Below, piece after piece: positions 15,648 through 24,636 of a stretch of 64,000 nucleotides of DNA. The notes beneath the pieces are model-generated. The model worked only from the letters and a program-made list of their open reading frames with translations. It was not told where the DNA came from and made no database searches. The stretch covers positions 1,240,001 through 1,304,000 of the forward strand of contig NZ_JAGIOI010000001.1 in assembly GCF_017876675.1 (NCBI RefSeq), written 5' to 3'. A program made the position numbers and the translations under genes. The DNA comes from Arthrobacter stackebrandtii. GTDB lineage: Bacteria; Actinomycetota; Actinomycetes; Actinomycetales; Micrococcaceae. Every line of letters starts with the position of its first letter. Position 1 is the stretch's first letter.

Positions 15648-17144
15648 CTAACGCCCTTCATGGGCCGCCAGGAACTTGTACACCTCCGTCTCATCAACCC
15701 CGGGGAAGGCGCCCTGCGGCATGGCGGCCAGCAGGTGGGAGTTGGCGCGCGTGGACGGCCACGCATTGCCTGCCCACTGGGCCGAAAGCTCCGACGGCGG
15801 CCGGCGGCAGCAGTCCGGGTCCGGGCACCGCGACTGCGAGCGCTCGGTGGTTTCCCGGCCGCGGAACCACTTCACGTGCGCGTACGGCACCCCGATGCTC
15901 AACGAGTATTCGCCCGATGAGTGGCGCTCCGTTCTGGCCGTGCACCAGTATGTTCCCACGGCCGTGTCGGTGTATTGGTTGAAGGCGCGGAACTTGTCCG
16001 GCACCTCAAAGACGGCGCGTGAGGTCCAGAACCGGCACACGGCCTGGCCCTCGATGGCACCGGTATGGTCGGCGGGGAAGTTCACTCCGTCGTTCTCGTA
16101 GGCCTTGTGGATGATCCCGGATTCGTGCACCTTCTGAAAGTGCGTGGTGATGCCCAGGTGCTCCGTGGCCAGGTTCGTGAAGCGGTGGGCGGCCGTTTCA
16201 TAGGAGACGGCGAAGGCGTCGCGGATGTCCTCAATGGCCAGCTCCTTTGCCGCCTTGGCCTCCTTGAGGAAGTCCACCGTGGCCCGTTCGGGCATGAGCA
16301 GCGACGCAGCAAAGTAGTTGGTGTACACGCGCTGGCGCAGGAAGTCGGCGTAGTTGCGCGGCGTCTGGTGCCCCAGGACGTAGTGCCCGAGCGCCTGCAG
16401 GAGCACCGACCGCGGATCATGGTCGGAGCGCTGCCCGTGCGTGAGGTAAATTCGGCGGTTCTTCAAATCCGTCACAGACCGGGTCGAATGCGGCAAATCC
16501 CCCACGTAATGCAGGTCAAAACCAAGGTGCTCGGCAACGTCGGCGGCTACGTGGTGGGACAGCGGCCCGTGGTCATGCCCCACCGCCTTCAGCAGCTCCT
16601 GCGCCTGGCGTTCAATCTCCGGGTAGTAGTTGTTGCGCCCGCGCATTTCCATGCGGATTTCATTGTTGGCCCGCCGCGCCTCCTCCGGCGTGGCCGACTG
16701 CTCATCCAGCCGCCGCTCCAGCTCGTGCTGCAGCCCCACCAATGACTCAAGCACTTCCGTGGAAAGCCGCGAGTTCACGCGGACTGTGGGCAGTCCCAGA
16801 GACTGGTAGAGCGGCCCGCGCTGCGCCCTTTCCAGCTCAATCTCCAGCGCCGCGCGCCTGCTGGGAGGCTCGTTTCCCAGCATCTGGTCAAGCCCGACGC
16901 CGAGTGCACCGGACAGTGCCTGGAGCAGCCCCAGCTTGGGCTCCCGTTTCCCATTTTCAATCAAGGAAAGTTGCGACGGCGCAGCACCCACCTTGGCGCT
17001 CAAATCATCCAGGGTCATGCCCAGATTTTTGCGCAGGTGCCGCACCCTCCTCCCAAGTGAAATGATGTCCAGCTCCCCGGAACCGGCAGCTTCCTTGCCG
17101 CGCTTGCCCTGCACATCGCCTGTGTTCCAGCCCACATTAGTCAT
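15648..17144 (-). CDS. ramB: RamB-like regulator of acetate/glyoxylate metabolism (XRE + ImmA/IrrE-like)
   Basis: A 498-residue regulator with an N-terminal XRE helix-turn-helix (LGRRVRHLRKNLGMTLDDLSAKVGAAPSQLSLIENGKREPK, about 30-75), a middle ImmA/IrrE-like domain, and the C-terminal short-chain fatty-acyl regulator domain with a Cys cluster (CPDPDCC near 440). This is the architecture of RamB, which controls acetate and glyoxylate genes in Corynebacterium. The peptidase-like motif reads LGHYVLGH, without the Glu of HExxH, so peptidase activity is unlikely. It is divergent from aceA, which it probably controls. The ATG at 17144 is preferred over an upstream TTG. The symbol is by homology and context. 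Confidence 0.85.
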   Translation of the reverse strand: MTNVGWNTGDVQGKRGKEAAGSGELDIISLGRRVRHLRKNLGMTLDDLSAKVGAAPSQLSLIENGKREPKLGLLQALSGALGVGLDQMLGNEPPSRRAALEIELERAQRGPLYQSLGLPTVRVNSRLSTEVLESLVGLQHELERRLDEQSATPEEARRANNEIRMEMRGRNNYYPEIERQAQELLKAVGHDHGPLSHHVAADVAEHLGFDLHYVGDLPHSTRSVTDLKNRRIYLTHGQRSDHDPRSVLLQALGHYVLGHQTPRNYADFLRQRVYTNYFAASLLMPERATVDFLKEAKAAKELAIEDIRDAFAVSYETAAHRFTNLATEHLGITTHFQKVHESGIIHKAYENDGVNFPADHTGAIEGQAVCRFWTSRAVFEVPDKFRAFNQYTDTAVGTYWCTARTERHSSGEYSLSIGVPYAHVKWFRGRETTERSQSRCPDPDCCRRPPSELSAQWAGNAWPSTRANSHLLAAMPQGAFPGVDETEVYKFLAAHEGR

Positions 17145-17243
17145 TTCTTGAGGATACGCGAAGAAATACAATTCTTTCCACCATTGCCCCCTAGAAACCC
17201 CTTGAAAAGCCCTGAATAGTAGAAATCACAAAGAAGAACCCCT

Positions 17244-17275
17244 TCCGGACAGACTCGGTCCCCGATCAGTCCGGA
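17244..17275. promoter_or_regulatory. inverted repeat in the aceA leader
   Basis: Arms TCCGGAC (17244-17250) and GTCCGGA (17269-17275) flank 18 bases that can extend the pairing imperfectly. It lies 45-76 bases before the aceA ATG and between the divergent ramB-like gene and aceA. It could be an operator or a leader hairpin. I did not find an exact copy of the corynebacterial RamB box (TTTGCAAA) in this gap. Confidence 0.4.
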
Positions 17276-17319
17276 TACCCCCACCAATGGCGGTGGGGAC
17301 AAACACAAGGAGCTCCATC

Positions 17320-18642
17320 ATGACTGCAGCATTCGAACCCGCAAAGACGCCGGAACAGATTCGCACCGAAGCTGTGGCCGCCCTCGAACTCGAGTGGGCC
17401 GCAGACTCCCGCTGGAACGGCGTGGATCGCTCCTTCAGCGCAGATGATGTCATCCGGCTCCGCGGCCGCGTCAACGAGGAACACACCCTGGCCCGCCGCG
17501 GTTCCGAGAAACTCTGGAACCAGCTGCGCAATGCGGCTCCCGGCGGCTACACCAACGCCCTGGGTGCACTCACCGGCAACCAGGCCGTCCAGCAGGTCAA
17601 GGCCGGGCTGAAGGCCATCTACCTCTCCGGCTGGCAGGTCGCCGCCGATGCCAATTCCAACGGCAACACCTACCCTGACCAGTCCCTCTACCCCGTGGAT
17701 TCGGTGCCCAAGGTTGTCCGCCGCATCAACAACGCCCTCCTGCGGGCAGACCAGATTGAATTCTCCGAGGGCCTGCAAACCGTCGAGGACTGGCTCGTCC
17801 CGATCGTGGCCGACGCCGAGGCCGGCTTTGGCGGCCCGCTCAACGCCTACGAGCTCATGAAGTCCATGATCACCTCCGGCGCCGCCGGCGTGCACTGGGA
17901 AGACCAGCTCGCCAGCGAAAAGAAGTGCGGGCACCTGGGCGGCAAGGTCCTCATCCCCACGGCCCAGCATGTCCGCACGCTGAACGCCGCAAGGCTCGCG
18001 GCCGACGTCGCCGGCGTCCCCTCGGTGATCATCGCCCGCACCGATGCCGAGGCTGCAACGCTGATCACCTCCGATGTTGACGAGCGCGACCAGCCGTTCC
18101 TCACCGGCGAGCGCACCGCCGAAGGTTTCTACCACGTGAAGAACGGGATCGAGCCGTCCATCGCCAGGGCCCGCGCCTACGCCCCCCACTCCGACCTCAT
18201 CTGGATGGAGACCGGAACCCCCGACCTCGAGCACGCCAAGAAGTTTGCCGAGGGCGTGAAGTCCGAGTTCCCCGACCAGATGCTCGCCTACAACTGCTCA
18301 CCGTCGTTCAACTGGAAAAAGCACCTGGACGACGCAACGATCGCCAAGTTCCAACGAGAGCTCGGCGCCATGGGATACACCTTCCAGTTCATCACGCTGG
18401 CCGGCTTCCACTCCCTGAACTACTCGATGTTTGATCTTGCCCATGGTTACGCCCGCAACGGCATGAGTTCCTACGTCGAACTGCAAGAGCGTGAATTTGA
18501 CGCTGAAGACCGCGGCTACACCGCAACCAAGCACCAGCGCGAAGTAGGCACAGGCTACTTCGACCTGGTGGCGACCGCCCTGAACCCAAACAGCGGCACC
18601 CTCGCACTGGCCGGCTCCACCGAAGCCCAGCAGTTCCACTAA
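17320..18642 (+). CDS. aceA: isocitrate lyase
   Basis: A 440-residue isocitrate lyase, normal length for the bacterial enzyme. It cleaves isocitrate to succinate and glyoxylate, the first step of the glyoxylate shunt. The active-site signature KKCGH lies at 201-205 with the catalytic Cys at 203; the Mg-binding segment [10 protein letters not shown] (about 163-172) and the C-terminal NCSPSFNW (residues of the succinate pocket) are present. A perfect AAGGAG site stands 7 bases before ATG 17320. It is followed by aceB after a 115-base gap containing a large inverted repeat, and it is divergent from the ramB-like gene. Confidence 0.97.
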   Translation: MTAAFEPAKTPEQIRTEAVAALELEWAADSRWNGVDRSFSADDVIRLRGRVNEEHTLARRGSEKLWNQLRNAAPGGYTNALGALTGNQAVQQVKAGLKAIYLSGWQVAADANSNGNTYPDQSLYPVDSVPKVVRRINNALLRADQIEFSEGLQTVEDWLVPIVADAEAGFGGPLNAYELMKSMITSGAAGVHWEDQLASEKKCGHLGGKVLIPTAQHVRTLNAARLAADVAGVPSVIIARTDAEAATLITSDVDERDQPFLTGERTAEGFYHVKNGIEPSIARARAYAPHSDLIWMETGTPDLEHAKKFAEGVKSEFPDQMLAYNCSPSFNWKKHLDDATIAKFQRELGAMGYTFQFITLAGFHSLNYSMFDLAHGYARNGMSSYVELQEREFDAEDRGYTATKHQREVGTGYFDLVATALNPNSGTLALAGSTEAQQFH

Positions 18643-18667
18643 CCCTCCTTCCTTCCCCTTCACATCC

Positions 18668-18730
18668 ATGACGCAGTTGTTGCACCGAAACAGGCCAAAT
18701 TGGTTGAAATTGGTACAACAACTGCGTCAT
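18668..18730. promoter_or_regulatory. large inverted repeat between aceA and aceB
   Basis: Arms of 19 bases (18668-18686 and 18712-18730, ATGACGCAGTTGTTG... and its complement) pair with one mismatch across a 25-base spacer. The spacer contains CCAAATTGG and two direct copies of AAATTGGT. It starts 25 bases after the aceA stop and ends 27 bases before the aceB start. It may be an aceA terminator/attenuator or an operator for aceB; the AT-rich spacer favours a protein site. Confidence 0.6.
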
Positions 18731-18757
18731 AGATGAATCCAGACTTGGAGAACTCCC

Positions 18758-20407
18758 ATGAACTCGACCAACAGCCTGAACGGAATCACGTTCAACGGCA
18801 TCACCATGACGGCACCGCCCATCCACCGCCAGGAAGAAATCCTCACCCCCGAGGCCCTGGACTTCATCGCCGCCCTCAACCGCACCACCACCGCGCGCCG
18901 GCAGGAACTGCTCGAAGCCCGCAGCACCCGCCGCTCCCAGATCCTCGGCGGCACCGACCCCCGCTACCTGCGCGAAACCCAGGCCATCCGGGAGGACCAC
19001 CGCTGGCGTGTCGCTCCCCCGGCCCCCGGGCTGGAGGACCGCCGCGTGGAAATCACCGGCCCCGTTGACCGCAAGATGACCATCAACGCCCTGAACTCCG
19101 GCGCCAAGGTCTGGCTCGCCGACATGGAAGACTCCTCCACACCCACCTGGGGCAATGTCATCCGCGGACAGCTCAACTTGATCGACGCACTCGAACGCCG
19201 CATCGACTTCACCAGCCCCGAGGGCAAGGAGTACAAGCTGGCCCCGGCGGAGGAACTGCCCACCATCGTGGTCCGTCCCCGCGGTTGGCACCTGCCGGAG
19301 AAGCACCTGCTGATCAACGGCAAGCCCATGGCCGGCGGAGTTGTTGACTTCGGCCTGTACTTCTTCCACAACGCCCGCCGCCTCATCGCCCAGGGCAAGG
19401 GCCCGTACTTCTACCTGCCGAAGATCGAAAACCATCTCGAGGCTCGCCTCTGGAACGACATCTTCATCCAGGCACAGGACCTGCTCGGCATTCCGCAGGG
19501 CACCATCCGCGCAACTGTCCTCATCGAGACCATCACGGCCGCCTTCGAAATGGAGGAAATCCTCTACGAACTGCGCGACCACGCCGCCGGCCTGAACGCC
19601 GGGCGCTGGGACTACCTGTTCTCAGTCATCAAGAACTTCCGCACCCGCGGCCCCCGCTTCGTGCTCCCGGACCGCAACCAGATCACCATGACGGCACCGT
19701 TCATGCGCGCCTACACCGAACAGCTGGTCCGGGCCTGCCACACCCGCGGCGCCATGGCGATCGGCGGCATGGCCGCCTTCGTGCCCAACCGCCGCGACCC
19801 CGAAGCCAACGCCAACGCGATGGCCAAGGTCCGTGCCGACAAGACCCGCGAGGCCAACGACGGCTTCGACGGTTCCTGGGTGGCACACCCGGACTTGGTC
19901 CCCGTTGCCATGGAGGTCTTCGACGAGGTCCTGGGCTGGAACCCCAACCAGATCAGCCGCACCCGCGAAGAGGTCGAGCTCGATGACCGTGCCCTGTTGA
20001 ACATCGCCGGCACGGAAGGGAAAATAACCGAACAAGGCATCCGCGACAACATCTGGGTGGGCATCCAGTACATCGAATCCTGGCTGCGCGGCCACGGCGC
20101 CGTCGCCCTGAACAACCTCATGGAGGACGCCGCCACCGCGGAAATCTCCCGCTCGCAAATCTGGCAGTGGATCCACAGCCAGGCCATCACGGACACCGGC
20201 GAACTCATCACCTACGACTGGGTCCGCGAAATGCTCGAGGAGGAATTCATCAAGCTCCCCCGCTTCGAGGGCGACCGATTCGACGACGCCCTGGAGATCT
20301 TCACCGACGTGGCCATGGGCGAGACCTTCCCCGCCTTCCTGACCACCTCGGCCTACGCGAACTACCTGCACGCCGAGCAGACCGAACGGCAGCTCGCGGC
20401 GGCTTAA
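18758..20407 (+). CDS. aceB: malate synthase A
   Basis: A 549-residue malate synthase of the A type (G-type enzymes are over 700). It condenses glyoxylate with acetyl-CoA to malate, the second step of the glyoxylate shunt. The family signature is present at about 275-290 ([17 protein letters not shown]), preceded by the acidic residue of [11 protein letters not shown], and [12 protein letters not shown] near 170. The start ATG at 18758 follows TTGGAGAA. It lies in the same direction as aceA, and a strong hairpin ends it at 20491-20536. Confidence 0.97.
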   Translation: MNSTNSLNGITFNGITMTAPPIHRQEEILTPEALDFIAALNRTTTARRQELLEARSTRRSQILGGTDPRYLRETQAIREDHRWRVAPPAPGLEDRRVEITGPVDRKMTINALNSGAKVWLADMEDSSTPTWGNVIRGQLNLIDALERRIDFTSPEGKEYKLAPAEELPTIVVRPRGWHLPEKHLLINGKPMAGGVVDFGLYFFHNARRLIAQGKGPYFYLPKIENHLEARLWNDIFIQAQDLLGIPQGTIRATVLIETITAAFEMEEILYELRDHAAGLNAGRWDYLFSVIKNFRTRGPRFVLPDRNQITMTAPFMRAYTEQLVRACHTRGAMAIGGMAAFVPNRRDPEANANAMAKVRADKTREANDGFDGSWVAHPDLVPVAMEVFDEVLGWNPNQISRTREEVELDDRALLNIAGTEGKITEQGIRDNIWVGIQYIESWLRGHGAVALNNLMEDAATAEISRSQIWQWIHSQAITDTGELITYDWVREMLEEEFIKLPRFEGDRFDDALEIFTDVAMGETFPAFLTTSAYANYLHAEQTERQLAAA

Positions 20408-20490
20408 GTTTGGTTGCCGCACCGGATGCGACGCCACTGCAGGCCCGAGATCCGGGTTCCGGTGAGGCAGCCTTAGTTTCACCCACAGTA

Positions 20491-20574
20491 CGACGGCGGT
20501 TGGCGGGTTTCACACGGAACCCGTCAACCGCCGTCGAACTTTGTGCGAGCCGGCCACCCCTGGCAGGGGCCGGC
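20491..20574. terminator. bidirectional terminator after aceB (two hairpins)
   Basis: The first hairpin has a 19-bp stem (20491-20509 and 20518-20536, one G-T wobble, base CGACGGCGG). A second imperfect hairpin (GCCGG ... CCCC / GGGG ... CCGGC) spans 20549-20574. Together they separate convergent aceB and the DUF2630 gene and can serve both. The CGACGGCGG base recurs in other terminators of this window. Confidence 0.8.
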
Positions 20575-20585
20575 TGCTGTGCCGG

Positions 20586-20828
20586 CTACTGCCGGTAGCC
20601 CTCGACCTCGTCGACCGGGCGCACCTGCGCCTCGTCGGGGCTTAGTCCAGCATGGAGCTTCGCCTGCCGCTGGCGCAGCAGGTCCCAGCACTGGTCCAGC
20701 TGGACCTCAATGGCTTTCAGCTGTGCGGCGCGCTCGGGCAGCTTCGCCTGGTCCGGGGCGGAATCGCGCAATTCCTGCTCAGCCTTGACCAGTTCCTCGA
20801 TTTTGTGGTGCACCTGGTTGTTGTCCAT
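20586..20828 (-). CDS. DUF2630 family protein
   Basis: An 80-residue helical protein of the actinobacterial DUF2630 family. Hallmarks are HHKIEELVKAEQELR at the N-terminus, AIEVQLDQCWDLLRQRQAK in the middle and the C-terminal VRPVDEVEGYRQ. The short length and ending are exact for the family. Function is unknown. The ATG at 20828 begins the conserved first helix; the frame is open further upstream without homology. It is divergent from the DsbA-like gene. Confidence 0.88.
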   Translation of the reverse strand: MDNNQVHHKIEELVKAEQELRDSAPDQAKLPERAAQLKAIEVQLDQCWDLLRQRQAKLHAGLSPDEAQVRPVDEVEGYRQ

Positions 20829-20966
20829 GCCGCATCTCCTCAGCTGCTGTCCGGCCGCATTTTCACTGTCCAGTCCCACGTTAGTGCTGTTTTGGCCCAT
20901 CGGCGAGGGATGCGCCCGAGGCCAGCACCGTGGAATAACCGGCGCGCCCACCCCGTTGGCGAAAGT

Positions 20967-21683
20967 ATGAAGATTGAAATTTGGTCCGATGTGGCCTGCC
21001 CCTGGTGCTACATTGGCAAGCGCCGTTTTGAAACTGCCCTGGACAGCTTCGCCCACAAGGATTCCGTGGAGGTGCAGTGGCGCAGCTACCAGCTGGACCC
21101 CACCATCCCCGAGCACTACGACGGCACCGAGCTGAGCTACCTTTCCGAGCGCAAGGGCATGGACCCGGCCCAGGTTGCCGGCATGTTTGAGCATGTGACC
21201 GCGCAGGCTGCGGGTGAGGGCCTGAACTACAAGTTCGACGACGTGGTGGTCGCCAACAGCTTCAACGCACACCAGCTGCTGCACCTGGCCGCGGCTCATG
21301 GCAAGGGTGACGCCGTGAAGGAAGCGCTGCTGTCGGGCCACTTTGAGCACGGCATGGACATCGGCTCGCGCGAGGCACTCGTGGAGCTCGGCACCGGGGC
21401 AGGATTGTCTGCTGCCGAGATCAACGAGGCGCTGGACACCGACAAGTACGCCGACGACGTCCGCCACGACTTTGCCGAGGCCCGCGCCATCGGCGTCACC
21501 GGAGTGCCGTTCTTTGTCCTGGACCGCAAGTACGGCATCTCAGGCGCACAACCGGCCGAGGTGTTCAGCCAGGCCCTCGAACAGGCCTGGCAGGAAGCCA
21601 ACCCGCTGACGATGGTTGCCGCCGGATCCACGGACGGCTCCTCCGACGCCGAGGTGTGCGGCCCGGACGGCTGCGCCATCTAG
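20967..21683 (+). CDS. DsbA family oxidoreductase (FrnE-like)
   Basis: A 238-residue cytoplasmic DsbA-fold protein of the FrnE type. The thioredoxin motif CPWC is at 11-14 after strand IEIWSDVA; the helical insertion covers about 65-165, and the cis-Pro loop (GVTGVPFFVLDRKYGISGAQ) is near 180. The C-terminal tail carries a second Cys pair (CGPDGC). There is no signal peptide, so it acts in the cytoplasm, probably as a thiol oxidoreductase or isomerase in stress response. The start at 20967 opens the first strand. Confidence 0.9.
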   Translation: MKIEIWSDVACPWCYIGKRRFETALDSFAHKDSVEVQWRSYQLDPTIPEHYDGTELSYLSERKGMDPAQVAGMFEHVTAQAAGEGLNYKFDDVVVANSFNAHQLLHLAAAHGKGDAVKEALLSGHFEHGMDIGSREALVELGTGAGLSAAEINEALDTDKYADDVRHDFAEARAIGVTGVPFFVLDRKYGISGAQPAEVFSQALEQAWQEANPLTMVAAGSTDGSSDAEVCGPDGCAI

Positions 21684-21775
21684 AGATTTTCCCCCGGCAC
21701 GGCCGGCCGCCACAAAGCATGCCGTAGCATGGGCCTTGACGCCGCGTTCGCGGCCGTCCTTGATTGGGGTCCCAC

Positions 21776-22867
21776 ATGACTGCTCAGCAAGATACCGCCT
21801 GGTTCAGGCGGCTCCCGTTGTCCACCTGGATTGCCGCCGCCGTGGCCCTGGCCCTCGTCGCCGGGCTGTTGGGCGGCTGGATCGGCAGCCTGCTGACGCG
21901 CCCCGCGGCCACGTCCGCCGCATTGTCCGGCAGCTGCGACGCCACCGATGTGGCCCAGGGCGTGCTGCCCGGCGTCGTCACTGTCTCCGTCAGCAACGGT
22001 GACGCGTCCGGCGTCGGAAGTGGTGTGATTGTGCGCCGCGAGGGCTACATCATGACCAACAACCATGTCATCTCCCCGGCGGCCTCCGGCGGCAAGATCG
22101 AGGTGCTGTTCAGCGACGGCAACTCCGCGCAGGCGGAGCTGGTGGGCCGTGACCCCAAGTCGGACCTTGCTGTCCTGAAGGTCAAGTCCAGCAAGGGCCT
22201 GCCCACTGTTGAGCTGGGCAAGTCTGCGGCGGTTCTGGTGGGCCAGCCTGTTGTGGCGCTCGGCGCTCCCCTGGGACTCTCCAGCACGGTGACCTCCGGC
22301 ATCGTCAGCGCACTGGGCCGCAACGTGCCCGTGCCCAGCGACGACGACTCCACTGCTGTCCTTGTTGGTGCCATCCAGACCGACGCCTCCATCAATCCCG
22401 GAAACTCCGGCGGCGCGCTGGTTGACTGCGGCGGGAAACTGATTGGCATCAACAGCGCCATTGCCACCATTCCCAACGAGGCCGACGTCTCCACCGGCAG
22501 TGTGGGGATCGGCTTCGCCATCCCCGTGGACCTGGCGGCCCGGATCACGGACCAGCTCATTGAGACAGGCAAGGTGGCCTATCCCTACTTCGGCGTGAGC
22601 GCCGTCCCGCTGCCGCCCGAGGCGGCAGCGCACTTTGGCGTGGAGGACGGCCTATATCTGCAGTCGGTGGCGCCAGGTGGCCCCGCCGACAAGGCCGGGC
22701 TGCGGCGCAGCGACATCGTCACCCTCCTGGATGGCCGGCCGGCCACCAGCATCGCCGTCCTGACGGAAGTCACGCTGGCCAAAAAGGCCGGGGACACCCT
22801 TAAAGTGACCTACGTGCGCGGTGGCAAGACGGCCACCACTAACCTCACGCTGGGGATCATTCCGTAG
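21776..22867 (+). CDS. membrane-anchored HtrA/DegP-like serine protease with PDZ domain
   Basis: A 363-residue trypsin-like protease. One N-terminal membrane segment (about 17-40, TWIAAAVALALVAGLLGGW) anchors it with the protease outside. The catalytic triad is His in MTNNHVIS (near 99), Asp in DPKSDLAVLKV (near 128) and Ser in NPGNSGGAL (near 210). A PDZ domain occupies about 265-355 (GLYLQSVAPGGPADKAGLRRSDIV). The family degrades or refolds damaged envelope proteins. An ATG at 21776 is preferred to a TTG 12 bases upstream. Its last 11 bases overlap the convergent TolB-like gene. Confidence 0.92.
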   Translation: MTAQQDTAWFRRLPLSTWIAAAVALALVAGLLGGWIGSLLTRPAATSAALSGSCDATDVAQGVLPGVVTVSVSNGDASGVGSGVIVRREGYIMTNNHVISPAASGGKIEVLFSDGNSAQAELVGRDPKSDLAVLKVKSSKGLPTVELGKSAAVLVGQPVVALGAPLGLSSTVTSGIVSALGRNVPVPSDDDSTAVLVGAIQTDASINPGNSGGALVDCGGKLIGINSAIATIPNEADVSTGSVGIGFAIPVDLAARITDQLIETGKVAYPYFGVSAVPLPPEAAAHFGVEDGLYLQSVAPGGPADKAGLRRSDIVTLLDGRPATSIAVLTEVTLAKKAGDTLKVTYVRGGKTATTNLTLGIIP

Positions 22868-23798
22868 CCTTCTCCATCGGGTAGGCGACCATCGCAATCC
22901 TGCGGCCGTCTGGCGACCAGCTCGGAACATTCATGGTGCCCTGCCCGCCAAAGACGCGGGCGAGGTCGCGGATGCTGCCGTCTGCCTCCAAAAGGCGAAC
23001 GACGACTGGCACGTCGGCCGGGTGCCCCAGCGTCCCCGGTGGGAAGCTGACATAGGCGATTCGGGTGCCGTCGGGCGAGGGGTGCGGGAACCAGTTGACG
23101 CGTTCGTCAAAGGTCAGCTGCTCGGGTTCGCCGCCCCCGGCGGGCATGCGGAACAACTGGGCGTGCCCGGGTTTCGATGAACCGCGTTCCGAGTTGAAGT
23201 AAATCCACTGCCCGTCCGGTGAGAACTCGGCGCCGTCGTCGGGAAACCTGTCATTTGTCAGCTGCCGGTCCGGGCCGCCGACGGCCGGGATGGTGTAGAC
23301 GTTGGTGCACACTTGTCCACCGTTCACCTCGAGGCCGATGTAGGCCAGCGTGGTGCCGTCCGGGGAGACCCCGTGCAGGTAGTGCCTGAAGTTCGGGCCG
23401 TTGTCGTTCGTGACCCGGCGGGGTGCCTGGCCGGCCGTTGCCCGTTGGGTTGCCGCGTCCACTCCAGCAAGATCCACGGCGTAGATGTGGCCGTCGTCGC
23501 TGGAGACGTAGGCCGTGCCGCCGTCCGGGCTGATGACGTGGTCGTTGTTGATCCCGGCAATGCCTCCCAGATCTATCTCTTCCAGTCCTGCGCCGTTGTC
23601 CGCCGAATCCGCACCACGGTGCCCATCCGCGTGGACGGGCAGCCGGAATAGCTTGCCGCCGCCGTTGATGATCAGGTTCCCGCCGTCGGGGCTCCAGTTC
23701 GGCGCCTCGAAGTGCAGTGTTCTCGATGTGTATCGAACTGTGGGCGCACCGGTCGCCACATCGAGCAGCTGTAGTTCAGCACGTTGTTTCGGATGCAT
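22857..23798 (-). CDS. TolB-like beta-propeller protein
   Basis: A 313-residue WD40/TolB-type propeller. Five or six blade motifs of the form SPDG-x-x-(I/L/W)-x-(Y/F/V) are seen (WSPDGGNLIING, SPDGGTAYVSS, SPDGTTLAYIG, SPDGQWIYFNS, SPDGTRIAYVS and WSPDGRRIAMVA). No signal peptide is present, so it is not the periplasmic TolB itself. Similar proteins occur beside sugar catabolic genes such as the ThuA/ThuB pair upstream here; a binding or lyase role is possible. The ATG at 23798 follows GGAGGG at 7 bases and is preferred to an ATG at 23813. Confidence 0.8.
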   Translation of the reverse strand: MHPKQRAELQLLDVATGAPTVRYTSRTLHFEAPNWSPDGGNLIINGGGKLFRLPVHADGHRGADSADNGAGLEEIDLGGIAGINNDHVISPDGGTAYVSSDDGHIYAVDLAGVDAATQRATAGQAPRRVTNDNGPNFRHYLHGVSPDGTTLAYIGLEVNGGQVCTNVYTIPAVGGPDRQLTNDRFPDDGAEFSPDGQWIYFNSERGSSKPGHAQLFRMPAGGGEPEQLTFDERVNWFPHPSPDGTRIAYVSFPPGTLGHPADVPVVVRLLEADGSIRDLARVFGGQGTMNVPSWSPDGRRIAMVAYPMEKATE

Positions 23799-23891
23799 CC
23801 TTTTGCCCTCCATTTTCGCGAGGACGTGGCAAGGCGGCGAGTGTCGGGGAAATTTGCCCTACGATCGCCAGCTTGCCACGTCACCGGTGAG

Positions 23892-24635
23892 TCAGGCGAG
23901 GAAGGATTCCCTGGCCGGATTGGTCACTGCCGGCTGCTGGCGGTGCTGTTGCGGCTGGGCCACCCAGCCGACGCCGTTGGCGAGGACCCTCTGCACCTGA
24001 GGATGGTGGTAAACAGGGTACTCCTGGTCGCCGGGGCTGAAGTAGAAGATCCGCCCCTTGCCGCGGGAGAACGTGACGCCGGAGCGGAACACCTCGCCGC
24101 CGGTGAAGGAACTGATGAAGATCAGGTCGTCCGGATCCGGGATGTCGAACAGCTCGCCGTACATCTCCTGCTCCGGGATGACGATGGGGCTCTCCACCCC
24201 GGCGGCGATGGGGTGCGACGGCTTGACCGTCCACACCAGTTCGCGCTCGCCCTCGTTCCGCCATTTCAGGGAACAGGTTGTGCCCAGCAGTTTCGTGAAG
24301 ATCTTGGCGAAGTGTGCCGAGTGGAGGGCCACCAGCCCCATCCCGCCCAACACATGGCGCTGGACCCGTTCCACCACCTCATCGGGCACGTCGTCGTGGG
24401 CCATGTGCCCCCACCACAGCAGCACGTCGGTGGAGGCCAAGGTTTCCTCGTCCAGGCCAAATCCCGGGGATGCCAGTGTGGCGGTGGTGATGGCGGCATC
24501 CGGGTAATAACGCTGCAGCGCGTCTGCGATGGCTCCGTGCATCCCGTCCGGGTACATGTCCGCCATGGTGGCTGGGTCGTTGTTGCGTTCGTGGACGCCT
24601 TCGTTCCACACCAGGATGTTGAGTTTTTGGGTCAA
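23892..24635 (-). CDS. ThuA domain-containing protein (trehalose utilisation type)
   Basis: A 247-residue protein of the ThuA/type 1 glutamine amidotransferase-like fold. Seen are ILVWNEGVHE at the N-terminus, VLLWWGHMAHDDVPDEVVERV near 73-95, and LVALHSAHFAKIF near 105-118, where the nucleophile position of amidotransferases is Ser or Ala (ALHSAH) and so not a classical Cys. ThuA proteins act in 3-keto-glycoside breakdown with ThuB. It lies directly after the Gfo/Idh/MocA gene (one base between them), a ThuA/ThuB pair. The C-terminal tail is Gln-rich and atypical. Confidence 0.88.
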   Translation of the reverse strand: MTQKLNILVWNEGVHERNNDPATMADMYPDGMHGAIADALQRYYPDAAITTATLASPGFGLDEETLASTDVLLWWGHMAHDDVPDEVVERVQRHVLGGMGLVALHSAHFAKIFTKLLGTTCSLKWRNEGERELVWTVKPSHPIAAGVESPIVIPEQEMYGELFDIPDPDDLIFISSFTGGEVFRSGVTFSRGKGRIFYFSPGDQEYPVYHHPQVQRVLANGVGWVAQPQQHRQQPAVTNPARESFLA

Positions 24636-24636
24636 T

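Noticed and set aside
17172-17319. Corynebacterial RamB box upstream of aceA
   Set aside because: I looked for TTTGCAAA-type boxes in the ramB/aceA gap and found none; only the 17244-17275 inverted repeat is present.
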